Source: CAZOVB01 sp046541415 (GTDB lineage Bacteria > Planctomycetota > Phycisphaerae > SM23-33). Taken from it: a stretch of 64,000 nucleotides of DNA. Of this stretch, positions 1-7,806 are shown in pieces; positions within the stretch are counted from its first letter, which is position 1, and every line of letters begins with the position of its first letter. Below the pieces are notes generated by a model. It was not told the origin of the DNA. It saw only the letters and a program-made list of their open reading frames with translations, and searched no databases. The position numbers and the translations under genes were made by a program. The stretch is from the NCBI GenBank assembly GCA_046541415.1, contig JBKHDI010000004.1:1-64000 (forward strand), in the 5' to 3' direction.

Positions 1-15
1 GTGGCGCGGGCCCAA

Positions 16-441
16 TCAGTCGGTCGCAAGGTCCTCAAAGGGATTTCGCACTACGATTCCCCCGTACGAGCGACCGGCCGTGAGGTCTTCGCTGACGAGG
101 CAGGTACAGCGGGCCGCGAGCGCGGCGGCGACGATCGTGCCGTCCCAGGTGGAGACGCCGAAGGTCTCCGCGTGCGCGATGCCGGCCCGGACAAGCGCCC
201 CGGTGACATGGACCACTTCGAAGCGCTCGAGGAGCTCGAGCTGGCGGGAGACGGTGGATTGCGGCTGACCGAGCTTGCGCGTTGCGACCGCCGCGTACTC
301 CATGAGCACCTGCGTAGAAATGACGCCGTCCCCGCTCGTCATGAGCGACGTCACGACCTCTATCGCCCGCTCCTGCTTTGCGGCATGCGCCGCGTCGTTC
401 GCGTAGACGATTATACTCGTGTCGAGAAACTCCTTCGCCAC
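16..441 (-). CDS. VapC-type PIN-domain toxin
   Basis: Predicted PIN-fold ribonuclease toxin of 141 residues. The N-terminus reads EFLDTSIIVYAND, with the first acidic metal ligand of the PIN fold in LDTS. Further acidic residues sit in the middle (LMEYAA) and near the C-terminus (TWDGTIVAAA), as expected for VapC-like Mg-dependent nucleases. I chose the GTG at 441 because it places the PIN strand at residues 4-10 and starts 5 bases after the antitoxin stop. VapC toxins usually cleave tRNA or rRNA and are held inactive by the cognate antitoxin. The gene lies in a segment that may not belong to the rest of the contig. Confidence 0.85.
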   Translation of the reverse strand: MAKEFLDTSIIVYANDAAHAAKQERAIEVVTSLMTSGDGVISTQVLMEYAAVATRKLGQPQSTVSRQLELLERFEVVHVTGALVRAGIAHAETFGVSTWDGTIVAAALAARCTCLVSEDLTAGRSYGGIVVRNPFEDLATD

Positions 442-446
442 GCCTG

Positions 447-746
447 CTACTCCTGGGGACCGCCGGGCTCGATGCTGCCGGGGTCGGAGACGTGCATGGG
501 CCGCTCGAGTCGCGCGAGCCGGTCGGCGTAGATGTCTTCGCGCCGGATGCGGGGGCCGGCGCCGCTCGAGCCTGATTCGGTTCGGGCACGTCTCGCGAAC
601 TCGGCTGCGGCGTCTTCGAGCGGCTGTACGCCGACGAGCCGCTCGAGGTAGTCGCGCACGAGCTGGTTGAGCGAGGTGCCGTGTGCGGCGGCGTACTCGC
701 GGGCGCGCTCGACGAGGCGGACGTCTGCGGAGAGGGTGATGTTCAC
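447..746 (-). CDS. Ribbon-helix-helix-like antitoxin partner of the VapC toxin
   Basis: Small protein of 99 residues starting VNITLSADVRLVERARE, a typical ribbon-helix-helix strand followed by helices (HGTSLNQLVRDYLERL). The C-terminal half is charged and probably disordered until it wraps the toxin. I prefer the GTG at 746 over an upstream GTG at 767, because the RHH strand normally begins at residue 1-3 and a perfect palindrome occupies 757-770. The toxin gene follows after 5 bases, so the two form a bicistronic toxin-antitoxin unit. The antitoxin is expected to bind the palindrome and autorepress; that is inference from the family. Confidence 0.75.
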   Translation of the reverse strand: MNITLSADVRLVERAREYAAAHGTSLNQLVRDYLERLVGVQPLEDAAAEFARRARTESGSSGAGPRIRREDIYADRLARLERPMHVSDPGSIEPGGPQE

Positions 747-756
747 GCACACACAA

Positions 757-770
757 TACGTGCGCACGTA
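757..770. promoter_or_regulatory. Palindromic operator candidate of the toxin-antitoxin pair
   Basis: TACGTGCGCACGTA is a perfect 14-base palindrome ending 11 bases upstream of the preferred antitoxin start. Ribbon-helix-helix antitoxins bind such palindromes as paired dimers, so this is the likely autoregulatory site. Confidence 0.5.
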
Positions 771-777
771 GTATGTG

Positions 778-922
778 TTAACGCAACAGCGGCCGCCCCA
801 GCTCTACGAACTGATCCGAGCCCGTCTCCGTGGAGGTGGAGTCCGCGTTCGTCTCGATGTGCCAGGCGATGTTCTCCGCGTTGCGCTCGAAGTGTTCGAG
901 CTCGGCGGGGATGCCCACCAGT
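778..922 (-). pseudogene. Duplicated C-terminal fragment of the glycosyltransferase at 1414-2154
   Basis: This stretch encodes a tail of about 47 residues, GIPAELEHFERNAENIAW and onward to GRPLLR, which closely matches the C-terminus of the glycosyltransferase gene at 1414-2154. The DNA of 782-917 aligns with 1438-1576 with scattered substitutions. There is no start codon or catalytic part, so it is a remnant. The two copies are in the same orientation and flank the nucleotidyltransferase and its small partner gene, which suggests that this cassette was inserted with, or later caused, a duplication. Confidence 0.7.
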
Positions 923-925
923 GCT

Positions 926-1273
926 TCACGTGTCGCCGAGAGCTTCGAGATCGGCGCGGTCCTTCGCACGCCCGGATGCGGCCTTGTTTCGTCGGAGATC
1001 GATTCGCATGGGAGGAACGCCGATCTGGATGACCTGCTCCGGGGCGACGAAATCGGACTCTGAAATGCCGAGTTCGGCAAACCCGAAACGCTCAAGCGCC
1101 TGAACGAGGTGGATCGCGTTGTCCCCGTCCGTACCCACGAAGACGTCTATGTCACCGGTGAAACGTGGCGCGCCATGAACGGCCACCGCGTAACCGCCCA
1201 CGACAACATACTGCACGTCATGCGCGTTGAGTAATGCGAAGAACTCGAGGAAGTCGCTGGGAATAGTCACCAT
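926..1273 (-). CDS. Nucleotidyltransferase-fold protein with an internal in-frame deletion
   Basis: Predicted member of the nucleotidyltransferase superfamily often annotated as nucleotidyl transferase AbiEii/DUF6036-like. The N-terminal half is intact: VQYVVVGGYAVAVHG followed by RFTGDIDVFV, giving the GG-x-A and D-x-D motifs. After PPMRIDL the sequence jumps directly to RRNKAASGRAKDRADLEAL, whereas relatives have roughly 30-40 residues between these blocks. The 115-residue protein is therefore shorter than the usual about 150 and may be inactive. The start overlaps the upstream small gene by 56 bases, a layout commonly seen for this pair. Its role in related genomes is not established. Confidence 0.65.
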   Translation of the reverse strand: MVTIPSDFLEFFALLNAHDVQYVVVGGYAVAVHGAPRFTGDIDVFVGTDGDNAIHLVQALERFGFAELGISESDFVAPEQVIQIGVPPMRIDLRRNKAASGRAKDRADLEALGDT

Positions 1274-1400
1274 AGTACTGCTGCCTCAGGAACTCGACCG
1301 CCTGGAGACGTTCCAAAGGCGACGCCCGCAACCAGTGGTCTCGATCTTCTTTTCCGGACTGCTCGTGAAGAGCTGTCTTTCGCACGGTACGCTCGATCAT
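1218..1400 (-). CDS. Small conserved protein paired with the nucleotidyltransferase
   Basis: A 60-residue protein, MIERTVRKTALHEQSGKEDR and so on, ending in RVLRITQRA. It has the look of a small family routinely found immediately upstream of nucleotidyltransferases of the next gene's type, with the pattern of an early basic segment, a D/E-rich centre with a conserved W, and a C-terminal ERLQAVEFLRQQYYG helix. Its reading frame overlaps the start of the nucleotidyltransferase by 56 bases, so translation is probably coupled. Function is unknown. The frame was preferred because of this context; a longer upstream extension has no recognisable content. Confidence 0.55.
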   Translation of the reverse strand: MIERTVRKTALHEQSGKEDRDHWLRASPLERLQAVEFLRQQYYGDYSQRLPRVLRITQRA

Positions 1401-1413
1401 GATCCTCACCATT

Positions 1414-2154
1414 CTACCATTGGCCCCGCCTGGATACCAGCAACGGCCGCACCAACTCCGCGAACTGGTCCGCCCCGTTCTCTGCGAAGGTATACTCCGC
1501 GTTCGTCTCGAGGCGCCAGGCGATGTTCTCCGCGTTGCGCTCGAAGTGCTCGAGCTCGGCGGGGATGCCCAGGTAGCGGGTCTCATAGAAGGTGGCGTAG
1601 CCGCCGCCTGAGATGAGAAGGTCTATCGCGTTCGCGTACTCGGCGAGGGGAAAGACGCCGCGGCCTCCCTGGTTCGTGAGGACGGTGAGGTGCCAGCCGT
1701 CGCGGCCGCCGTGGCGCGCAAGAAGCTCCTGGAGCTCGCCTTCGTAACCGTTTCGAGCGATCACGCAGTTCCTGAGGCCATCCGGGACACCCAGGCGCGC
1801 GCGGGCCTCCGCGCGCGGGAGTAACTCGTCGGCATTCCTGATAACGATGGGGTTGATCTCCTGGAACCCGGGTATCGTGAAGCCCGGCTCGCAGGTGAGC
1901 GCGAGGTCGTAGTCCTCCGGATTGATGGGAACCTCGTCGCCGCCGGGGAGGCGGAGTCGGAGGAAGGGCGGATTGACCTGTCGCATGAGGAGGACGGTGC
2001 GGCAGGGGAGCTCGTGGATGTACGGGAGGACGGGGACCCAGGTGCCGTAGACGATGAGCAGGTCCGGTGCGAGGCGTGTGATCTCGCGGTAGAGGCGCGT
2101 TCGTTTGTCAGCGACGAGGAAGAGGTGCGGCTCGGGCGGGACGTGGACACGCCC
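1414..2154 (-). pseudogene. Glycosyltransferase (MurG/GT28-like), 5' end missing
   Basis: The open frame runs from an in-frame TAG at 2155-2157 to the stop at 1414 and reads about 246 residues. The first internal ATG is at 1986, but coding similarity clearly continues upstream of it (LYREITRLAPDLLIVYGTW), so the true start has been lost. The C-terminal part has a donor-binding look: YANAIDLLISGGGYATFYE followed by GIPAELEHFERNAENIAW, resembling UDP-sugar glycosyltransferases of the MurG type. The break coincides with the start-less gene that begins at about 2153 on the other strand, which points to a junction in the DNA rather than ordinary decay. Confidence 0.6.
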
Positions 2155-2821
2155 CTACATCGAGCAGACGCCCGAGGGCTCCGTCCAGCGGGAGGAGGTC
2201 ATCCGGCGACAACCGGCCCCCGATGGACCGGCCGGGCCCGACGGTCCCGACGGCGACCCGGGCCGAAGAGGCCTCGACGGCTCAGCCGGCCGGGACGGGC
2301 CCGATGGGCCCGACGGGGCCAACGGACTGCCAGGGACCTCGGGACGGCGCGGCGCAGACGGGGCGGTTCGGTACGACGTCCGCCTGCTCAAGCCCGATCA
2401 CCTCGCCGCGGACATCCGCATCGTGCGCGTCTCGGACGCGGCGGTCATGGCCAGTGCGTCGGCGACGCAGCGACGCGAGAAACTCGCCCAGTTGGCCGAG
2501 GAACTGTCCAAGAAGTTGATCGCCGCCGAGCTGCCCGAACGCAGCCGCATCGCCGTGGTCACCTTCCGCAGCCGCACCGGCAGCGACGCCGGTCGGGCCG
2601 CGGCCGGCGAACTGGCGGACAAGCTCTCCGGCCTGCTGCAGCAGCGGGGCAGCTGGCGCGTCCACGAGCGGATCGAACTGTCGAAGGTCTTCGACGAGAA
2701 GGACCTGGCCCTGTCCCAGGCCGACTCGGCCGAGGCGCTGACAAGCCCCGCCCTGCGGAAGAAAATCGCCGACGTGGAGTACCTCGTCGTCGGCGCGGTG
2801 ACCCTGGCAGGCGAGAAGTAA
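2153..2821 (+). CDS. CsgG/LpoB-like protein with a collagen-like segment, 5' end missing
   Basis: About 222 residues remain. The N-terminal part holds some 15 consecutive Gly-X-Y triplets (GPAGPDGPDGDPG to GRRGADG), a collagen-like stretch. The rest resembles the CsgG/FlgO/LpoB type of periplasmic or outer-membrane protein: an alternating helix-strand fold with SRIAVVTFRS, ERIELSKVFDEKDL and the terminal KIADVEYLVVGAVTLAG. No convincing start or signal peptide is present before the junction near 2155, so the true beginning is probably missing. The first TTG in frame (2105) lies in the foreign segment. Role is likely envelope-related; that is inference from fold only. Confidence 0.55.
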   Translation, partial: PYIEQTPEGSVQREEVIRRQPAPDGPAGPDGPDGDPGRRGLDGSAGRDGPDGPDGANGLPGTSGRRGADGAVRYDVRLLKPDHLAADIRIVRVSDAAVMASASATQRREKLAQLAEELSKKLIAAELPERSRIAVVTFRSRTGSDAGRAAAGELADKLSGLLQQRGSWRVHERIELSKVFDEKDLALSQADSAEALTSPALRKKIADVEYLVVGAVTLAGEK

Positions 2822-2851
2822 GCCGGGCGAATCCCCCTGCCGGCGCGGCGC

Positions 2852-3985
2852 CTACAGGCGGTTGATGGGCTGACCCATAAGCTTGGCCAGGGCGATCCGC
2901 GTTTTGCGGTGGACGTTGATGTGGTAGGGGCAGGTGATCTCCATTGCCGCGGCCTGCAGCTCGGCCGGGTCGTACCCGGCGGCGGCGAAGGCATCGCGGG
3001 CGGCCTGGTCGTTGTGGAACCAGTTGGACAGCCGGGCCCGCAAAGCATGGTTGGCCGGGTCGCGCGACTGCAGGTCGATCATCTGGCGGTCGATCATCCC
3101 CTCCCAGCCGAACAGGTCCATCAGGCTGTCGGGACACTGACCGCAGCGGCGACAGACGTAGTGGCCCAGCTCGGGCGCCTCGTTGAGAATGCGCTGGATC
3201 TGTTCGGCGTCGGCGGGCCCGGCCGCAACGGCCGCGGCGGACTGACGCACCTGCACCGGCGAGTTGGCCCCGCAGACGGCGACCTCCGCGCCCATGCCCA
3301 GACAATACGCCATCGCATCGGCGACCGACTCGTGCAGCAGCCCGTCGGCCAGAGGCTTCATGCCCGTAACGCCCACGCCGCGCCGCATCGCCTCGGGCAG
3401 GATCTGCTCCGGGATGATCGGGTAGTTCTGGTTGTCCAGGTAGTTGCACCAGACCAGGATCAGCGACAGGTCGATCCGGTCCATGGCCTCCAGGTACGTC
3501 GCCGGCGTGTGGCTGGAGAGGCCTATCCCGTCGATCAGCCCCTCGCTGCGGGCGGCCATGAGCCCCTCGACCGCCCCGCCGGGAGCGGTGACCGTCTCGA
3601 GCTTCTGGGCGTCCACGCCGTGCAGAAAGTAGAAATCCAGGTGGTCGGTCCGCAGCTGCTTGAAGCTCTCCTCCAGGTCGCGCCGGGCCTCGTCGGCCGT
3701 GGCAGCGCCGGTCTTGCTGGCCAGAATCACCTTGTCGCGCCGAGACTCCAGCGCCCGGCCGATCTTGTTCTCCGAGGCCCCCGAGCCGTAGGCCCGGGCC
3801 GTCTCGATGTAATTGCCCCCGCAGGCCAGGAACGTGTCGATGACGTTCGAGACGGCCTCGGCGTCGATCTCGAGCTGATGAAAGCCCCCCAACCCCATCC
3901 GGGAGACGGACTTGCCCGTCCGTCCGAGCTGGACCTTGGGCAGATCGATTTCGGCCGGTGCGGGAGGGGTCTGGTCGCTTGTCAT
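2852..3985 (-). CDS. Aldo/keto reductase with a degenerate cysteine-rich tail
   Basis: NADPH-dependent oxidoreductase of the aldo/keto reductase family, 377 residues. Family landmarks are LGRTGKSVSRMGLGGF at the start, the GGNYIETARAYG segment with the catalytic Asp/Tyr region altered to E and Y, KVILASKTG with the catalytic Lys, and HLDFYFLHGVD with the catalytic His. The C-terminus carries CRRCGQC and later a single CPYH, which looks like a reduced version of the ferredoxin-type tail of AKR-ferredoxin fusions; the full 4Fe-4S set is not there. Substrate cannot be told. The gene is monocistronic with the CsgG-like gene converging on it. Confidence 0.85.
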   Translation of the reverse strand: MTSDQTPPAPAEIDLPKVQLGRTGKSVSRMGLGGFHQLEIDAEAVSNVIDTFLACGGNYIETARAYGSGASENKIGRALESRRDKVILASKTGAATADEARRDLEESFKQLRTDHLDFYFLHGVDAQKLETVTAPGGAVEGLMAARSEGLIDGIGLSSHTPATYLEAMDRIDLSLILVWCNYLDNQNYPIIPEQILPEAMRRGVGVTGMKPLADGLLHESVADAMAYCLGMGAEVAVCGANSPVQVRQSAAAVAAGPADAEQIQRILNEAPELGHYVCRRCGQCPDSLMDLFGWEGMIDRQMIDLQSRDPANHALRARLSNWFHNDQAARDAFAAAGYDPAELQAAAMEITCPYHINVHRKTRIALAKLMGQPINRL

Positions 3986-4111
3986 GGAGGGGCCTTGCTG
4001 GCTGGGGTCCTGTTACGCGAGTTGCCGTAGTATACAGGATCCGGCGGTTGCAGACCCGGATGGAATCGCGAGAAAAGGCTTGGCCAGGCGCCCGCTGGGC
4101 CCGCGTGGGGC

Positions 4112-4759
4112 TCAGCGGTCGAAGATCGAGTCCAGGCTGGTCGGCTTGGCCGCGTCGGGCTGGCCTGATTTGATCAGCATCTGCCAGGCGATCAGCAGGT
4201 CGCGTTGGCGGCGGGCGCGTTGGAGCAGCTCTCGGGCCCCGGCTGCGGCGGAGGGGTCTTCCCCGGCCAGTTGCAGCAGTTGGCTGTAGCTGTCCAGGGC
4301 GGCGGGCAGGTCGCGGCGCTGCTCAGCCAGCAGGGCGCGGTATTCCAGGTCCTGGAAGGAGCGGAGGGTTACTGCCGTCGCGGGGGCGGGGGCCTGGGCG
4401 GGGACCCGGGCGGCCGGGGCCGGTTGGGCCGCGGGTCTGGCCTGGCCAGTGGCTTCGGCCTGCTGGGTTGCCTGGACGACCTTGGGCAGGGAGCGGCCGA
4501 TGTTCTTGGCGATGACGGTGGCGACGATCCCCGCCGAGCAGACGGCCAGGATGATCAGGGCGCGGAGTTTGCGTTTGCGGGGCGTCTCGAAGGGGATGAC
4601 ATCGGCGTGGCGGGTTGCCTCGCCTGCGGCCTGGACGTGCATGGCCAGCGATTCGATCGCCCGGTTGCTGCTCTGCGGGCCGCAGTGGGGACAGAGACCG
4701 TTGACTACGGCCTGGGGGTCGTCGGCATCGAGCGGACTTTTGCATTTGCTGCAGCGCAC
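4112..4759 (-). CDS. Zinc-ribbon membrane protein of unknown function
   Basis: A 215-residue protein. Residues 1-30 form a zinc ribbon with two CxxC pairs (CSKC and CPHC). Residues about 65-87 are a single transmembrane helix (LRALIILAVCSAGIVATVIA). An Ala/Pro/Gln-rich linker follows, and the C-terminal 90 residues look like a TPR-type helical hairpin (EYRALLAEQRRDLPAALDSYSQLLQLAGED). I do not recognise the family. It is the last gene of the minus-strand run that begins with the GNAT gene at 10275, but a gap of 73 bases separates it from the FMN reductase, so it may have its own promoter. Confidence 0.7.
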   Translation of the reverse strand: MRCSKCKSPLDADDPQAVVNGLCPHCGPQSSNRAIESLAMHVQAAGEATRHADVIPFETPRKRKLRALIILAVCSAGIVATVIAKNIGRSLPKVVQATQQAEATGQARPAAQPAPAARVPAQAPAPATAVTLRSFQDLEYRALLAEQRRDLPAALDSYSQLLQLAGEDPSAAAGARELLQRARRQRDLLIAWQMLIKSGQPDAAKPTSLDSIFDR

Positions 4760-4832
4760 GGGTGTACCTCCCTGGGTCGGACATCGCCTCGGGTTCGTCT
4801 GAGAACCATTTCGGCCGATCCGGCAGGTCGGT

Positions 4833-5429
4833 TTAGCTGGAAGTTCGGGGTTTTGCCGCTTCGTGAAGCAACTGGTCGACCAGGTATTCCAGATCCCGTC
4901 GCAACTCGTCCGATTTAAGGTGGTTATCTTCGTCGAAGGCCTCGTAGGCGGCCGGGACGCTGAGAGAAGCCTGCAGCACGCGGGCCGAAAGGACGGTCAA
5001 TACATCGCGCGCGTGGGCCAGGCCGTTGGCCCCGCCGCCCGGACCCGGAGAGGCAGAGACCAAAGCTGCGGGTTTGCCCGCAAAGCAGGCCAGCCGGGGC
5101 TCATCGGCGATCGGTCTGCTGGCCCAGTCCAGGGCGTTTTTCAGCAGGGGGCTGATCGAGCCGTTGTAGGCCGGCGAGGCGATCAGCAGGCCGTCGGCTG
5201 CGGCGATACGGGTCTTGATCGCCACGGCCTTGTCCGGCAGGCCCGCGCGGGCCTCCAGGTCGCCGTTATAGAAGGGCAGGTCCAGCTCGTCCGGCTGGAG
5301 TGTTCGGACCTCGGCCCGGCGGGATTCGGCGATTTCGACCGCCTCTCGCAGCAGGGTGGTGTTGTACGAGCCGGTCCGGATGCTGCCGGACAGGGCCAGG
5401 ATCTGCGGTTTGCGGGCCGGTGCGTTCAT
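4833..5429 (-). CDS. NADPH-dependent FMN reductase family protein
   Basis: Flavodoxin-fold oxidoreductase of 198 residues. The phosphate-binding loop of FMN is visible as LSGSIRTGSYN near residue 15, and the second flavin-contacting block as SPAYNGSISPLLKNALDW around residue 85, the hallmark of the FMN_red family (quinone, chromate and azo reductases). It starts 12 bases downstream of the MMPL exporter stop and is probably cotranscribed. Its partner in this operon is unclear; a role in reducing small quinones or handling oxidative stress is inference. Confidence 0.88.
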   Translation of the reverse strand: MNAPARKPQILALSGSIRTGSYNTTLLREAVEIAESRRAEVRTLQPDELDLPFYNGDLEARAGLPDKAVAIKTRIAAADGLLIASPAYNGSISPLLKNALDWASRPIADEPRLACFAGKPAALVSASPGPGGGANGLAHARDVLTVLSARVLQASLSVPAAYEAFDEDNHLKSDELRRDLEYLVDQLLHEAAKPRTSS

Positions 5430-5441
5430 GGAAATCGGGCC

Positions 5442-7727
5442 TCAGTGGGGCAGCATGCCGCTCTTGCCCGTCCGCCCGGTGATCGATGCGAAAGCCGGCA
5501 AGAGCATCGGGCGGATGACGAAGGTGTCGATCATCATCCCCAGGGCCATCGCGAAGCCCAGCTGGAGCAGCAGTTTCAGTTCGCCGGCCATCAGCGAACC
5601 CAGCGTCGCAGCCATGATCAGCCCGCAGGAAGAGATGACCGGCCCGGTGGAGATGACCGCCTGTGCGATGGCCTGCCTGGCGGGCAGGCGCTGGGCTTCC
5701 TGGCTCATGCGGCTGGCCAGGAAGATGTTGTAGTCGACCCCGACGGCGACCATGACCACGAACAGGAGGATCTCGATTTTCCAGTCCAGCCCCTGCATGC
5801 CCATCAGCCCGGAGAGGATCCAGTCGGCCAGGCCCAGGGTGGCCAGGTAGCTCAGCAGCGTCGAGGCGATCATGAAGGCGGTCAGCATCCAGTCGCGCAG
5901 GAGGATCAGCACGGTCACGAAGATCACCCCCAGCGCCAGGCCCCCGACCAGGCGGAAATCGCTGGTCGTCACGTCGCGGATGCTGAGCACCTCGGCCGTC
6001 GGACCCATCATGTGGAGATTCATCTCGGTCTGGAACTGGTCGGCCGCCCGGTCGAGCACGCCGGAGACCGCCGGGCCGATCCGCTCAGCCGTTTCCAGGG
6101 CGCCCAGGGTCATCGGCTGATCTTCCAGCACCACGTCGAGTCGCATCGCCCGGCGCGACCTGCTGACGTAGTGGTCGGCGACCTGCCCGCCGCCGAAGGT
6201 CTGGATCAGCGCGTTGGACCAGCCGGAAGTCTCCAGGCCCAGCGGCAGGTTGAAGCTGCGAACGTTGCCCACGCCCTCGGTTGCGGCCAGGGCGATCGAG
6301 AGCTTCTCGCTCAGCCCACCCCACTGGATGTAGCCCAGGGGCTTATCGGCGGTGACGAGCACCCCGGTCGTGCCCACCTCGCCGACGGGCCAGTGGCGCT
6401 TGGCGATCTCGACGCCCATCGATGCATTGCCCACCCCGTCCCGCTGGGCGGGGGTAAAGCCCGCCAGCGTGTCGTAGACCCAGTCGAGGTTCGATCCGTG
6501 GATCGCCGGGCCGATCAGCACGAGCACGGTGACGGTCAGGGACATCACCGGGCGGCGGGTGACGAGTTTCGCCAAGGCCGGCCAGGCGCGCCCCTGCCTG
6601 CGCCGGTGCGGCTTGCCGGGCCACTCCATCCGCTTGCCAAAGATCGCCATCAGGGCCGGCACGAGCGTCAGCGAAGCGAGCATGGCAATCAGCAGGGCCA
6701 CGGCCACCACAGGCCCGGTCGTGCGGAACAGGCGGAACTGGGCGAAGACCAGCATCAGCAGCCCCGCCGCGTCGGTGATCGCCGAGGCGACAATCGCCGG
6801 GAAGCTGGCCGTCAGGGCCCGCCAGGCCGCGTCCGTCGACCGCCGTCCCTCGGCCAGAAGCTCGCGGAAGCGGCTGATCAGCAGCAGCGAGTAGTCGATC
6901 CCCGCACCGTAAACCAGCACGAAGAGGAAGATCTTCTCGGCCATGCCCGTGTGGATGCCCAGGTGCTGGGTCATCTCCAGCAGTTCGACGACGATAATGG
7001 CAGCCGTGCTGATCGCCAGGATCGGCACGATCGCCGCCAGCGGCGCCCGGTAGACCAGCAGGAGGATGATCACCACGGCCAGGAGGGTCACCCACGTGGT
7101 CGACTGGTACGACTCCTCGGCCGCCCGGGCGTAGCCGTATCCGAAACCCGCCGAACCGGTTACCGCCACATTGAGCCCCTCGGGCAGGGGCGTGCGGGTC
7201 AGCACGGTGCGGATGTGCTCGACCATGTTATAGGCGTGGATGGTTACGTAGTTGCTGGGGATCAGCACCGAGACGATGGCGGCCTGGCCTTGCTCGGGCC
7301 CGGGGCGGCTGAGCAGCGGGTTCTGGAAAATCGGCGTATCGACGATCGGCAGGTGCGGGTTGGGGATCGAGCCCGGGCTGCGGACGGTCAGTTCGGCGAG
7401 CTCTTCGGCGTCGGCGGTGTGTGTGGGCTCGGAGGTGATCCGCCCGGCCAGGCGTTCGATCGCGACCAGGTCGGCGGGGGTCAGGGCGCCGCCGGGCCTT
7501 TCGAAGATGATCGTCGCTTCGCTGACGCTGCTGGAATCGGGGAAGGCCTCCTGGCTGGCCCGCAGCGAGCGAATGTAGTCCGACGATTCGGGCAGGAACT
7601 GCAGATCCTGCTCGTCGTAAACCGGCGCCTCGGGGACCAGCCAGACCAGCAGGGCCGCGGCGAGCAGCCAGCCCACTACGACCCATCCTCGTTTGGCGAC
7701 AGTTTGTTCAGCCAGCGTCTTGATCAA
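5442..7727 (-). CDS. MMPL-type RND exporter
   Basis: Inner-membrane transporter of the RND superfamily, MMPL branch, 761 residues. It shows the duplicated layout: one N-terminal transmembrane helix, a periplasmic loop, five helices, then the same again. The proton-relay regions carry the typical motifs, GAGIDYSLLLISRFREL in the first half and GVDYNIFLASRMSQEA in the second. MMPL proteins move lipids, hopanoids or other hydrophobic molecules to the outer layer. Its position between an MCE lipid-transport pair and an FMN reductase supports a lipid or hydrophobic substrate. The gap to the MCE gene is 79 bases. Confidence 0.9.
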   Translation of the reverse strand: MIKTLAEQTVAKRGWVVVGWLLAAALLVWLVPEAPVYDEQDLQFLPESSDYIRSLRASQEAFPDSSSVSEATIIFERPGGALTPADLVAIERLAGRITSEPTHTADAEELAELTVRSPGSIPNPHLPIVDTPIFQNPLLSRPGPEQGQAAIVSVLIPSNYVTIHAYNMVEHIRTVLTRTPLPEGLNVAVTGSAGFGYGYARAAEESYQSTTWVTLLAVVIILLLVYRAPLAAIVPILAISTAAIIVVELLEMTQHLGIHTGMAEKIFLFVLVYGAGIDYSLLLISRFRELLAEGRRSTDAAWRALTASFPAIVASAITDAAGLLMLVFAQFRLFRTTGPVVAVALLIAMLASLTLVPALMAIFGKRMEWPGKPHRRRQGRAWPALAKLVTRRPVMSLTVTVLVLIGPAIHGSNLDWVYDTLAGFTPAQRDGVGNASMGVEIAKRHWPVGEVGTTGVLVTADKPLGYIQWGGLSEKLSIALAATEGVGNVRSFNLPLGLETSGWSNALIQTFGGGQVADHYVSRSRRAMRLDVVLEDQPMTLGALETAERIGPAVSGVLDRAADQFQTEMNLHMMGPTAEVLSIRDVTTSDFRLVGGLALGVIFVTVLILLRDWMLTAFMIASTLLSYLATLGLADWILSGLMGMQGLDWKIEILLFVVMVAVGVDYNIFLASRMSQEAQRLPARQAIAQAVISTGPVISSCGLIMAATLGSLMAGELKLLLQLGFAMALGMMIDTFVIRPMLLPAFASITGRTGKSGMLPH

Positions 7728-7806
7728 CGGTGCCTCTTGTCAATTGCGAGTCAGGCTGAAGAGTGTAGGCAGAATCGTCCCGCGTGCAACCTCCTGGGCG
7801 CCGGAG

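Noticed and set aside
15..756. Extended version of the VapC frame (246 residues)
   Set aside because: The N-terminal 105 residues are arginine-rich antisense-like sequence overlapping the antitoxin gene in another frame; the toxin starts at 441.
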